Assembly: GCA_902563835.1 (NCBI GenBank)
Contig: CACEZB010000004.1
Location: 24,147-88,146, forward strand
Source: an uncultured SAR86 cluster bacterium
GTDB lineage: Bacteria; Pseudomonadota; Gammaproteobacteria; Magnimaribacterales; D2472
Reading direction: 5' to 3'
Length of the DNA: 64,000 bases
Shown here: piece by piece, positions 1 to 9,799 of the stretch
How positions within the stretch are numbered: position 1 is the stretch's first letter
How the letters are laid out: every line of letters begins with the position of its first letter
Position numbers and translations under genes: made by a program
Notes under the pieces: model-generated
Databases searched by the model: none
Seen by the model: only the letters and a program-made list of their open reading frames with translations
Told to the model about the DNA's origin: nothing

Positions 1-2
1 TA

Positions 3-488
3 CCTTTAGCATTTATAGCAATGTTTTATATCCTTTTGACAGAGGAGGACGCATATCCTGGAACTGATTATAAAACATTTGATGTTCCGAAATTTCAGCT
101 TGAAAATCTAGAAAATACTAAATTAATTGATAATGATGAAATCAAAGGCAGCTTTATTCTGAATGTATGGGCTAGTTGGTGCATTACTTGTAGAGTTGAG
201 CACCCATTCTTAATGAATCTTAAAAATCAAGGAATTAAAATAATTGGATTAAATTATAAAGATGAAAGATCCGATGCTATTCAATGGTTGGATAAATATG
301 GGAACCCATATGAGATAACAGTTCATGATTTAAAGGGCTCTTTAGCACTCGATCTTGGTGTAACAGGCGCACCTGAAACATTTTTGGTTAGTAATGGAAA
401 AGTAGTGGCACATTACCAGGGAGAAGTTAATGATGCTATATGGAGCAATGTATTCTTACCAATCATTAAAGAAAAGGGAATGTTTTAA
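3..488 (+). CDS. ccmG: CcmG/DsbE-like thiol:disulfide interchange protein (5' partial; frame open to window edge)
   Basis: Thioredoxin-like WASWCITC motif, GAPETFLV cis-Pro region, followed by CcmH-like gene; reading frame continues upstream of the listed ATG with hydrophobic residues (PLAFIA-MFYILL). Confidence 0.85.
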   Translation, partial: PLAFIAMFYILLTEEDAYPGTDYKTFDVPKFQLENLENTKLIDNDEIKGSFILNVWASWCITCRVEHPFLMNLKNQGIKIIGLNYKDERSDAIQWLDKYGNPYEITVHDLKGSLALDLGVTGAPETFLVSNGKVVAHYQGEVNDAIWSNVFLPIIKEKGMF

Positions 489-489
489 A

Positions 490-861
490 ATGAAAATGTT
501 TCATATTTTTTTAATCTTAATTTCAGTAAATATTTCATCAGATTCTTTATATGGACTTGAAAATGAAGTAAATGAAACTAGATTTAATAATTTAATAAAA
601 GATATAAGATGTCCAAAGTGTACTTCAGGCTCATTATCAAGCTCTAATGCTCCGATATCAGAAGACTTAAAATTAAAAATTGTATCAATGATTCAGGAAG
701 GTAAAACTGATCAAGAAATAAAGGATTATGTTACATCGAGATTTGGAAAAGAATCATTGTATGAACCAGAATTTAATAATAGTACTTATATTTTATGGCT
801 TGCGCCATTTGTAGTTTTATTTCTCGCTTTATTCATTTTTATATTTAGAAAGAAAACGTAA
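490..861 (+). CDS. ccmH: CcmH-like cytochrome c maturation protein
   Basis: RCPKC motif, SNAPISEDLK..., C-terminal TM; start ATG at 490 preferred over ORF start at 430. Confidence 0.8.
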   Translation: MKMFHIFLILISVNISSDSLYGLENEVNETRFNNLIKDIRCPKCTSGSLSSSNAPISEDLKLKIVSMIQEGKTDQEIKDYVTSRFGKESLYEPEFNNSTYILWLAPFVVLFLALFIFIFRKKT

Positions 862-1646
862 TGCTTCCATTCTATTTGTTAACTTTTTTTGCAGCTTTAC
901 CTATTCTTGCATATGTCCTAGCACAGAAGACCAATAATAAAGGATTGGTTATTGGTTTTACTACAATAGTTCTATCTTTATGTTTGGTAGTATTTGTTAG
1001 TAAATTTGCAATATTGGGAAGTCTTCAAAAACAAATATTAAATAATAAGATTTTTGACCAAATATATGTTGATTCAAAAATTTCAAGTGAGCATTTAAAA
1101 GAAATAGAAACTCTTCTTAATGAGGATGAATTAAAGAATTGGTTAGTTGGACTTACCACCGAAGCAATTAATTTAAATAAGCTAAATTCAGCTGAAAGTT
1201 TAATAACATTCTCTGAAAGGTTTTTTATAACAAACAACGAAAAATTAATATTTTATGGGTTGTATACAAATTTAAGAGATGCAAGATTCCCTGAATATAA
1301 GGATGTAGTCTTTTCAGTAGATATTAAATCTGACTTACCTTGCTCAATAAAAAGCGGCAATATAGATCTTTTTATAATGAACGGTCCTGACATACCAATA
1401 GCAAAGAAGGAAATCGATGATATTAAAGACATGATATTAACTAATCTAGATAGTGTGATTCCTGGATTTGATTTGGCATCGGCCCACCTTAACCAAGAAA
1501 CAATAGAATTCAATATTAAAATATCTTGTATTGATAATTCTGACTTTTTTTATGTTAAAAATCTCATAGTTTTAAATCAAACTAGTACTGCTAATAAATA
1601 TAAAATTAATTTAAATGAATGGTTAAAAACACCACAAGAGTTATAA
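861..1646 (+). CDS. CcmI/CycH-like cytochrome c biogenesis protein, divergent
   Basis: Two N-terminal TM helices, overlaps the ccmH stop, position in ccm cluster. Confidence 0.5.
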   Translation: MLPFYLLTFFAALPILAYVLAQKTNNKGLVIGFTTIVLSLCLVVFVSKFAILGSLQKQILNNKIFDQIYVDSKISSEHLKEIETLLNEDELKNWLVGLTTEAINLNKLNSAESLITFSERFFITNNEKLIFYGLYTNLRDARFPEYKDVVFSVDIKSDLPCSIKSGNIDLFIMNGPDIPIAKKEIDDIKDMILTNLDSVIPGFDLASAHLNQETIEFNIKISCIDNSDFFYVKNLIVLNQTSTANKYKINLNEWLKTPQEL

Positions 1647-1670
1647 TATATTTAGTAAATAACTCTTAAA

Positions 1671-3869
1671 ATGCAGCTAAAACACATAAAACTATCAGGT
1701 TTTAAAAGTTTCGTCGATCCAACGAAAATATCATTTCCTACTAATATGGTTGGAGTTGTCGGTCCGAATGGATGCGGAAAATCAAATGTTATAGATGCTG
1801 TGCGTTGGGTGCTTGGAGAACTTTCAGCAAAAAATCTTCGTGGTGAATCAATGGCAGATGTTATTTTTAATGGCTCTGAAAAAAGAAAACCCTCTGGACA
1901 ATGCAGCATTGAACTTCTTTTTGATAATTCTAGCGCCAAAATTGGTGGCGAGTATGCATCTTTTAATGAAGTTTCCATTAAAAGGGTTATGACAAGAGAC
2001 GCTCAATCAGATTATTTTATTAATAATACAAAATGCAGGAGAAAAGATGTCCAAGATATTTTTCTTGGTACTGGTTTAGGCCCAAGCTCTTATGCAATTA
2101 TCGAACAGGGAATGGTTAGCAAGCTTGTAAGTGCAAAACCAGATGAACTTAGAACCCATATTGAAGAAGCTGCTGGAGTATCCAAATATAGAGAAAGAAG
2201 AAGGGAAACAGAGTCAAGAATTAAACGCACAAAAGAAAATCTCTCAAGAGTAAAAGATATTCGTGATGAAATTGGAAGACTTATTAGAAGATTAGAAAAT
2301 CAAGCCAAAGCCGCAGATAAGTACAATCAACTTAAAAAAGATAAAACAAAATTAGAGCTTGATAAAGCTATATTATTTTCGATGGAAGCAAAAAATAATC
2401 GAGATAAATTACAGAAGAAATTGGATGCGCATAATCGTGACCTGAAAATTAAAAATGCTGAATCAGAAACAATCCAATCGCAAATAGATCAATTTAGAAC
2501 TGAAAATGAGTCCCTATTGAGTGAATATGAATTAGCGCAAAAGAATTTCTATGCAGTTGGTGCAGAAATTGCAAAAAGAGAAGCCAATTTACAAAATATT
2601 AATAAATCAGAATCAGAGACTAAATATAGTCTTCAAAAAGCAAAAGATAATTATGAAAAAGCCAAAGAAACTGAGAAAAATTTTGATGAATTAAGTCCTA
2701 GTGAGAAAGCTATGCATATTCTGGATAGTATCATCCTTACAATAGATAAATTCAATATTAATAATGAAAGTATTAGAGAAAAAGCTATGGAGCTTAAAAA
2801 TTTACTTACAGAAATTTTAGATATTGCATCAGCTCAATCTAAAACATTAACTGATGAATATCTTTCTCGTCAAAATGACTTAGAAGAACAAATCGAGGAA
2901 GCAGAAAAACTTAAGAGTTCTATCCAAGATGAAATGAAAGACTTTGTTAGTAAAAGCTCAGATGCAGAGTCAATTCTAGTCGCGCTGAGACAAAAACAAT
3001 CAAAATTTAATGATGAATTAAGAAATCTAGAAAATAAAAAATCTATCGCAGATTTAGACTCTAAATCTATTTCTGAAAAAATAACAAATATTCGTCTTGA
3101 ACTTAAAACATATGAAATAAATTTAGATAATTCAAATAAAAAAATTAAGGAAGCTGGTATAGATATTGATACTGTTAATTTTTCAGATTATGAAGATACG
3201 ACATTAGATGAAATCGAAGATAGCTTAACTGCTATAGAGACTAAAATAATTAGATTGGGTGCAATTAACTTAGCTGCACCAGAAGAAATCGCGGATGAAT
3301 CAAAAAGAAAAGAAGAATTAGATGAGCAATACAATGACCTTACAGAAGCATTAGATAAACTTAATGGCGCTATTAAGAAAATTGATAACGAAACAAAAAC
3401 AATATTCAAAGATAGTTTTGATGCTGTCAATTTAAAACTTAAAGAGATGTTCCCAAAGTTATTTGGGGGAGGTGTTGCTGAGCTCACCTTAACCGATGAT
3501 GATCCATTGCATGCTGGAGTAGTTTTAATGGCAAGACCTCCAGGAAAAAAGAATTCATCTATTTCACAATTATCTGGTGGAGAAAAAGCTTTAACGGCTT
3601 TAGCTTTAGTATTTGCTATTTTTGATCTTAATCCAGCACCATTTTGCTTATTAGATGAAGTAGATGCACCTTTAGACGACTTAAACACTCTTCGATTTAT
3701 AAATATGGTTGAAGAAATGTCAAAGTCGATACAATTTATTTTTATTACTCATAATAAAGTTTCTATGGAGCGAAGTGATTATTTAATGGGAGTTACAATG
3801 CAAGAGGCTGGTGTTTCAAGAATGGTATCCGTTGACGTCAATCAAGCACTCAAACTAGCTGAATCATAA
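1671..3869 (+). CDS. smc: Chromosome segregation protein SMC, unusually short (732 aa), no recognisable hinge
   Basis: Walker A GPNGCGKSNVIDAVRWVLGE; signature LSGGEKALTALALVFAIF; Walker B CLLDEVDAPLDDLN; followed by ZipA. Confidence 0.93.
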   Translation: MQLKHIKLSGFKSFVDPTKISFPTNMVGVVGPNGCGKSNVIDAVRWVLGELSAKNLRGESMADVIFNGSEKRKPSGQCSIELLFDNSSAKIGGEYASFNEVSIKRVMTRDAQSDYFINNTKCRRKDVQDIFLGTGLGPSSYAIIEQGMVSKLVSAKPDELRTHIEEAAGVSKYRERRRETESRIKRTKENLSRVKDIRDEIGRLIRRLENQAKAADKYNQLKKDKTKLELDKAILFSMEAKNNRDKLQKKLDAHNRDLKIKNAESETIQSQIDQFRTENESLLSEYELAQKNFYAVGAEIAKREANLQNINKSESETKYSLQKAKDNYEKAKETEKNFDELSPSEKAMHILDSIILTIDKFNINNESIREKAMELKNLLTEILDIASAQSKTLTDEYLSRQNDLEEQIEEAEKLKSSIQDEMKDFVSKSSDAESILVALRQKQSKFNDELRNLENKKSIADLDSKSISEKITNIRLELKTYEINLDNSNKKIKEAGIDIDTVNFSDYEDTTLDEIEDSLTAIETKIIRLGAINLAAPEEIADESKRKEELDEQYNDLTEALDKLNGAIKKIDNETKTIFKDSFDAVNLKLKEMFPKLFGGGVAELTLTDDDPLHAGVVLMARPPGKKNSSISQLSGGEKALTALALVFAIFDLNPAPFCLLDEVDAPLDDLNTLRFINMVEEMSKSIQFIFITHNKVSMERSDYLMGVTMQEAGVSRMVSVDVNQALKLAES

Positions 3870-4478
3870 ATGACTACCAATTCAGAAATTTATTTAATTG
3901 GATTAGCAGTATTAACATTTTTAATAATAGTATTTTTGTATATAAGAAAAATTTCGAACTCAAGCAAACTTAAACTTAGGATTGAAGAACAGTCTGATGC
4001 TATTGAATCTCCTGAGGTAGATATCAATAATCAACAATCCTTTGAATATGAGAACAGTAAGGAAGAGCAAGAGTTAGCCATATTAAATTTAATTTCTGTA
4101 GACAGGTCTATGTATGATATAGAACAGATCTTTGGATTTCTTACTAACTATGGTGCAAAAATTAACAACAAATTTTTTTCTTTCAATAATAAAGATGGAA
4201 TGGAAAGATTTAGAGTTATAAATGCACTAAATCCTGGAACTTTTAAAAATGATACAAAGACCTTTGCAATTGCAATTGTTGCAGATCTTATGAAGGTAGA
4301 TGATCCATTAGATACAGTAAAACAAATGGTTGAATTTTCTATAAATTTTGCTGATAAATTTCATGCATCCCTTTGCGATGAAGAAAGGACTCCAATTACG
4401 AAACAGATGATTTCACATATGGAATCCAGGGCTCAAGATGTAGAAAGAATAAAACAACTTTCTAACCATAATGATTAA
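3870..4478 (+). CDS. zipA: Cell division protein ZipA
   Basis: N-terminal TM, C-terminal ZipA-like domain (NALNPGTF, DPLDTVKQMVEFS, DEERTPIT), position after smc. Confidence 0.75.
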   Translation: MTTNSEIYLIGLAVLTFLIIVFLYIRKISNSSKLKLRIEEQSDAIESPEVDINNQQSFEYENSKEEQELAILNLISVDRSMYDIEQIFGFLTNYGAKINNKFFSFNNKDGMERFRVINALNPGTFKNDTKTFAIAIVADLMKVDDPLDTVKQMVEFSINFADKFHASLCDEERTPITKQMISHMESRAQDVERIKQLSNHND

Positions 4479-4495
4479 TAAGGAATGTTAGTTGA

Positions 4496-5782
4496 ATGAA
4501 TGATCCATGGAAAATTATCAAAGAATTAGAAAGCGATAATAGCCGTTTATTTAAAGAGGGTGTTGTTGAAAATAATTTGAATAATATAGATTTTCAAGAA
4601 GGTCTTTCAATGTGTTTAGATCCACTTATAACCTTTGGAGTAAAACAAGTTCCAGAATCAGAAGAAGATGGAGATGGCTTGAAATGGAATGACTTCAAGA
4701 AAAATGTTTATCTATTAATTGAAAGAAAAAAAACAGGTCATGCAGCTAGAGATTTAATAATTGACTTAATGAGTTCTGCTAAAAAAGATCAATGGAATAA
4801 TTGGTATAGAAGAATATTAATAAAAGATCTAAGGTGCGGCGTGAGTGAGAAAACTGTCAATAATGTGGCAAAAAGGATGGATTTAGAATTTAAAGTTCCA
4901 ATTTTTTCATGCATGCTTGCCCATGATGGTGCAAAACATCCAAAAAAGATAAAAGGAGATTGTTTAGTTGAATATAAATATGACGGAGTTAGAGTAATCG
5001 CTATAGTTAAGAATGGAAAAGCAACCTTATACAGTCGTAATGGAAAGATATTTCACAATTTCCCCCATATCGAGAATGCTTTAAGTAAATCAGAATACAA
5101 TAATATTGTATTTGATGGAGAAGTTATGAGCGATGATTTCCAAGCTTTAATGAAACAAGTTTATAGAAAATCAGGAGCTCAAACAGATGATGCTTATCTT
5201 GCTCTTTTTGATATTCTTCCATTGAAAGAATTTAATGAAGGTAAAAGTAAACTTAGTTCAATTGAAAGAAAAGAGGAATTAAATAAATTATCAAAGAGTT
5301 TTGAAAATGCAATTAAATTAGTAGATTATGAAGTAATAAATTTTGATGAAAAGGATGGTCAGGATAAATTTGCAAGCATGAATAAAGAAGCTCTAGAAAA
5401 AGGTTTCGAAGGCTTGATGATCAAACCAAATGATAATTATTATGAATGCAAAAGAAGCCATGCATGGTTAAAAATCAAACCTTTTATTGAGGTTACTTTA
5501 AAAATTATAGATATTCAGGAGGGTACTGGAAAACATTCCGGTAAGCTGGGCGCATTTCATGTAGAAGGTGATGATGATGGAAAATTCTTTTCATTAAGCG
5601 TTGGAAGTGGTTTAACTGACGAGGAAAGAGAGAAATTTTGGGCATCAAAAGACAAATTAATAGGAAGACTTGTTGAAATTAGAGCAGATGCAATAACTCA
5701 AAGCATTGAAGGAGAACATTACAGCTTGAGATTCCCTAGATTCAAAAATTTTAGAGGTTTTAAAAAGGATGAAAAAATATAA
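4496..5782 (+). CDS. ATP-dependent DNA ligase, phage T4/T7-like
   Basis: Adenylation motif EYKYDGVR, FDGEVM, EGLMIKP, WLKIKP; N-terminal WYRRILIKDLRCGVSEKTVN resembling phage-type ligases. Confidence 0.92.
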   Translation: MNDPWKIIKELESDNSRLFKEGVVENNLNNIDFQEGLSMCLDPLITFGVKQVPESEEDGDGLKWNDFKKNVYLLIERKKTGHAARDLIIDLMSSAKKDQWNNWYRRILIKDLRCGVSEKTVNNVAKRMDLEFKVPIFSCMLAHDGAKHPKKIKGDCLVEYKYDGVRVIAIVKNGKATLYSRNGKIFHNFPHIENALSKSEYNNIVFDGEVMSDDFQALMKQVYRKSGAQTDDAYLALFDILPLKEFNEGKSKLSSIERKEELNKLSKSFENAIKLVDYEVINFDEKDGQDKFASMNKEALEKGFEGLMIKPNDNYYECKRSHAWLKIKPFIEVTLKIIDIQEGTGKHSGKLGAFHVEGDDDGKFFSLSVGSGLTDEEREKFWASKDKLIGRLVEIRADAITQSIEGEHYSLRFPRFKNFRGFKKDEKI

Positions 5783-6380
5783 ATTTAATTATTTTTTATT
5801 TCTAATAGCAATTATTTTTATACAATCTTGTGCTACAAGACCGCCAGAAAATCCTGATAACATATGTTTAATTTTTAAAGAGAAAAAAAATTGGTATAAG
5901 GCAGCAATTAGAAGTGAGAAGCGCTGGAAAATACCACCATATGTCTTAATGTCCTTTGTGTATCAGGAATCAAGTTTTAAATCTGATGCAAGGCCAGAAA
6001 GAGAAAAAATATTAGGTTTTATTCCTTGGTTTAGACCTTCTTCTGCTGTTGGCTATTCCCAGGCTTTAAAAAATACTTGGGAGGATTATAAAGATGAGAC
6101 TGGCAATAGTAGAGCAAATAGGAAAGATTTTAATGATTCAGCTGATTTTATTGGTTGGTATGCAAGTAAAGGATACTATCAAGGTTTTGAAAAAACAGAC
6201 GCTAGATCTTTATATCTTGCCTATCATGAAGGGTATGGAGGCTTTGAAAAGAAAACCTACAGAAAAAAACAGTGGTTGATTAAAGTTGCTGACAGAGTAC
6301 AAGCCAAATCAACAAAATATCAAAAACAATATTGGGGATGCGCAAAAGAATTAAAAAGAAAAAGATTTTTATTTTTTTGA
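5769..6380 (+). CDS. Lipoprotein with lytic transglycosylase (SLT)-like domain
   Basis: Lipobox IQSC; PPYVLMSFVYQESSFKSDARP and GYSQALKNTWEDY. Confidence 0.75.
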   Translation: MKKYKFNYFLFLIAIIFIQSCATRPPENPDNICLIFKEKKNWYKAAIRSEKRWKIPPYVLMSFVYQESSFKSDARPEREKILGFIPWFRPSSAVGYSQALKNTWEDYKDETGNSRANRKDFNDSADFIGWYASKGYYQGFEKTDARSLYLAYHEGYGGFEKKTYRKKQWLIKVADRVQAKSTKYQKQYWGCAKELKRKRFLFF

Positions 6381-9248
6381 CTAAATATTTCTTATATCAA
6401 AGTTCAGATTTTTAATTTCTTCAATATAACTTTCACCAGCAATTAATGATCTTTTTGATTCGTTGAATAAGTATTTTCTTGATACTTCAACAAGATCGTC
6501 AATAGTGCAGCCTTTTACTTTAGATCTAAAGGCTAATCTTTTTTCTTTATCTTTGTTTTCGAGCATACTTTTAAAATCACTTATTGCTTCGCCATAAGGT
6601 GACAGCGGCTTATCAATGCCAGATATCACACCTAGAATCCCTTCATCTAATTGATCTTGTGAAATATTTTTTATTGACCATTCCCTTGATTTTTTAAACT
6701 CATTAAAAGTTTCACTGCATCTAGGATCGCGATATGAGAAGAATTTAAAAATTTTATTATTTGAATCTTGTATTGCACCAGCACCATATGCGCCTCCTTT
6801 CTCTCTTATAGCTGGATGTAAATACCCCCATTTTAATACTTCTCCAAGTACAGTTAAGGTGGGCGCATCAGGATGAAATGAATCTACTGTAGCAAATGCT
6901 TCAGCACAATAACAAACCTGAGCACCTGTTATCCATCCAATAGAATTTTCTTGAATATCAAGATAATTTTGAGTTTCAACATTGTTATCAGAGCCATCAA
7001 ATTCAAATTTAATCCTAGTTTTTTCCTGCTCAATAGATGATGCTGTAAAGGTATAAATAGGCGACATTCCTATTTTATTTTTTATTGAAGATAGTAAATT
7101 AATATATTTTATTAGATTATCATTTTCATTAATATTTTTTGATAATTTATTTGTATTTGAAATAAAGTTTAAACCTGAGACCATATCATTTGTTGCAGCA
7201 AGGTTGTTTATTTGCGCTCCAGCATTGCTCATAGCAAGGATATGACCATTTTGAATTAGAGATTTTTCATTATCTGAGTCTATAAAATTTAGCAGATCTT
7301 TGATTCTATTTTCATTAGTAAAATCAGCTTCTAGAATAGTTTTGATTAATATATCCTGCATTTTGTTTTCATTCATTTCTAGTGATTTTGAAGTAATTTT
7401 TAAAGCTAATTTATTTTCATTGTTGCCATCACTTGGTAACAGTATAAAATTTGAATAAATACCACCAGTTATAGCTGATTGTATTTTTTGAACTTCCTCG
7501 TAATCCATATTACTGAAGCCTATATTGGTGAGTGTACTTGCAAATAATGAGGCAATTTTGAACTCTTCAGTTGAAAGGTTAGAACATGGATAAATTATTG
7601 AATGATATGTAATCCCATTTGTTCCAGTTTTATAAAAGTAATTATCTATATTTCCAGTCTTAGTTATAGTTGATTCTGCGTAATTTCTGATATGTGGAAT
7701 ATCTTCTTTTGTTACCTTTGGAAGCACTTCAGGGTCATCAATAGTTTCTTGTCTTTCTTTTAATTTTGATGAGAGGCTAATTATTTGTTGTTTATCCTTT
7801 TCTGATAATTTTTTTGATTTTTGGGTAATTTTGTTTTTAATCCTTTCTTCATTCTTATTATTGAACTCTGGATCAGGAATTAAAGCATAATTTACTCTAT
7901 GATTATTTTTAATAATCCTTTCTTCAATTATTTTCTCAATATAATTTTCTTCTTTTAATTTGTCCTTAATAATTGAAAATGATGAATCTAGATCTAAAAC
8001 TTTTAGCGGATCATCATTATGAATGCAAGCCGGCAGACAACTTAACATAATTTGAAGACCATAAGGCATCCCAGACCCAGTAATCTCTCTTTGTTTTATT
8101 TCTAATTGATGAAGGGAGGATTCAATAATATTTTTATCAATCCCTTTTTCTACAACATCTTTTAAACAATTCAATATTAAATCTTGGACCTCTTGTTGTT
8201 TATTAGATTCAACTCCCTCTAGGCCTGCTACAAAAACTAATTCTTTGTGATCAGCCTCAAGCCCAGTTAATGGAGAGAGTGATTTCCCAAGATTAGTTTT
8301 CTCAAGAGCTTTCTTAAGTGGCGATGCAGAATTATCTAATAATATATCAGTCATTAAAATTGACTCTAGCAATTCAACAGGGTTATGACTCTCGCCCAAA
8401 AGCCAGCTTAAGACCACATGATGATTGTTCTCATCATTTGGCATTGGATTATAAAATTCTTCAACAGTTTTGGGAGAAGTTATCCTATCTTCATTTTGAA
8501 CATTAATTGATTGATTGGATGGCTCAAAATTAGTTAATACATTTTCGTTTATAAAACTTTGTAGTTCATCAACATCAATATTTCCATATGAAAAGAAAGT
8601 AGCGTTTGAAGGATGGTAATGTTTTTGATGGAAGTTGACTAAATTTTCATGAGTAAGGTCAATAATATTTTCTGGGTTTCCACCGCTATTATGTTTATAT
8701 GTAGAAGATGGATATAAATGTTTTGATAATCCATGCCATAGTTGACTAGTTACAGTGCTCATAGCACCTTTCATCTCATTAAATACGACCCCTTTAACTT
8801 CTAATTCACTATTTATATTTTCTTGATCACTAAATTCAAGTCTATGACCCTCTTGATAGAAATCTAATTTATCTAGATTGGGGAAAAAGGATGAATCAAG
8901 ATATACACTTAGCAGGTTTTTAAAATCTTTATCATTAAGTGTAGCAAATGGATATGCAGTCCAATCGCTAGATGTAAATGCATTCATAAAAGTATTAAGT
9001 GATCTTCGTATCATCATAAAAAATGGGTCCCTAACAGGATATTTTTTAGATCCACAGAGTGCGGTATGTTCTAATATGTGTGCAACACCGGTAGAATCTT
9101 CAGGTATCGTCCTAAAAGCAACCATAAATACTTTTTCATCGCTATTAGAATCTAAATGAATATGCTTGCAATTAAATTCAGATTCAGTATATATTTGTGC
9201 ATTGAGGTCTAATAATTTTATAAATTTTTGGTCTTCTAAATTAAACAT
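6381..9248 (-). CDS. M16C family metallopeptidase, presequence protease (PreP)-like
   Basis: Inverted zinc motif HILEH; LCGSKKYPVRDPFFMMIRRSLNTFMNAFTSSDWTAYPF. Confidence 0.92.
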   Translation of the reverse strand: MFNLEDQKFIKLLDLNAQIYTESEFNCKHIHLDSNSDEKVFMVAFRTIPEDSTGVAHILEHTALCGSKKYPVRDPFFMMIRRSLNTFMNAFTSSDWTAYPFATLNDKDFKNLLSVYLDSSFFPNLDKLDFYQEGHRLEFSDQENINSELEVKGVVFNEMKGAMSTVTSQLWHGLSKHLYPSSTYKHNSGGNPENIIDLTHENLVNFHQKHYHPSNATFFSYGNIDVDELQSFINENVLTNFEPSNQSINVQNEDRITSPKTVEEFYNPMPNDENNHHVVLSWLLGESHNPVELLESILMTDILLDNSASPLKKALEKTNLGKSLSPLTGLEADHKELVFVAGLEGVESNKQQEVQDLILNCLKDVVEKGIDKNIIESSLHQLEIKQREITGSGMPYGLQIMLSCLPACIHNDDPLKVLDLDSSFSIIKDKLKEENYIEKIIEERIIKNNHRVNYALIPDPEFNNKNEERIKNKITQKSKKLSEKDKQQIISLSSKLKERQETIDDPEVLPKVTKEDIPHIRNYAESTITKTGNIDNYFYKTGTNGITYHSIIYPCSNLSTEEFKIASLFASTLTNIGFSNMDYEEVQKIQSAITGGIYSNFILLPSDGNNENKLALKITSKSLEMNENKMQDILIKTILEADFTNENRIKDLLNFIDSDNEKSLIQNGHILAMSNAGAQINNLAATNDMVSGLNFISNTNKLSKNINENDNLIKYINLLSSIKNKIGMSPIYTFTASSIEQEKTRIKFEFDGSDNNVETQNYLDIQENSIGWITGAQVCYCAEAFATVDSFHPDAPTLTVLGEVLKWGYLHPAIREKGGAYGAGAIQDSNNKIFKFFSYRDPRCSETFNEFKKSREWSIKNISQDQLDEGILGVISGIDKPLSPYGEAISDFKSMLENKDKEKRLAFRSKVKGCTIDDLVEVSRKYLFNESKRSLIAGESYIEEIKNLNFDIRNI

Positions 9249-9257
9249 ATAATATCT

Positions 9258-9791
9258 ATGAAAAATACAACAATTCTAACAAGCTTAATACTTCTAATTG
9301 GATGTTCAACCACTTATTCTAATCTTAAGATTGATTCAATTGAGACTTTTAATCTAGATAATTATAACGATTTTAATATAAAGATAAATGATTCAAGTAT
9401 TAGCGCAGATGTAAACCCCATTGTTCTTGAAAAATTCAAACAAAAATTAAAAAATGCAATTGAAGAGAAAGGATTGCAATATAAAAAAGATTCAAATTTA
9501 GTATTTGATATTAACTTTACTACAAAAGATGTAGTAGAGTCTGACAGGTTGGGCTATTATCCTCCAAATGCTACCTTTATTCATTCAAATTACTATAGGT
9601 ATAACTATGCTTTTAGAGATCATGTCTATACTTTTACTAATAACATTTTAAGAGTAAATTTAAAAGATATTGAACAGGATAAGACTGTTTGGACTGTTGT
9701 TACTGTATGGAGAGACGGTTCAAGCAGATCAATTTCATCAGAAGATGCTTCAAATGTTCTTGTTGATGAAATAATGATAAGTTTTTTATAA
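9258..9791 (+). CDS. DUF4136-like lipoprotein
   Basis: Lipobox LIGC; overall domain pattern. Confidence 0.6.
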   Translation: MKNTTILTSLILLIGCSTTYSNLKIDSIETFNLDNYNDFNIKINDSSISADVNPIVLEKFKQKLKNAIEEKGLQYKKDSNLVFDINFTTKDVVESDRLGYYPPNATFIHSNYYRYNYAFRDHVYTFTNNILRVNLKDIEQDKTVWTVVTVWRDGSSRSISSEDASNVLVDEIMISFL

Positions 9792-9799
9792 ATTAAGTT

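Noticed and set aside
3188-3688. 166 aa antisense ORF inside smc
   Set aside because: Ser/Pro/Asn-rich shadow ORF opposite a strongly conserved gene; no start context or family.
1671-3869. SMC shortened by frameshift or pseudogenisation
   Set aside because: One uninterrupted frame with all N- and C-terminal head motifs and adjacent zipA; an in-frame assembly deletion cannot be fully excluded but nothing in the sequence indicates it.
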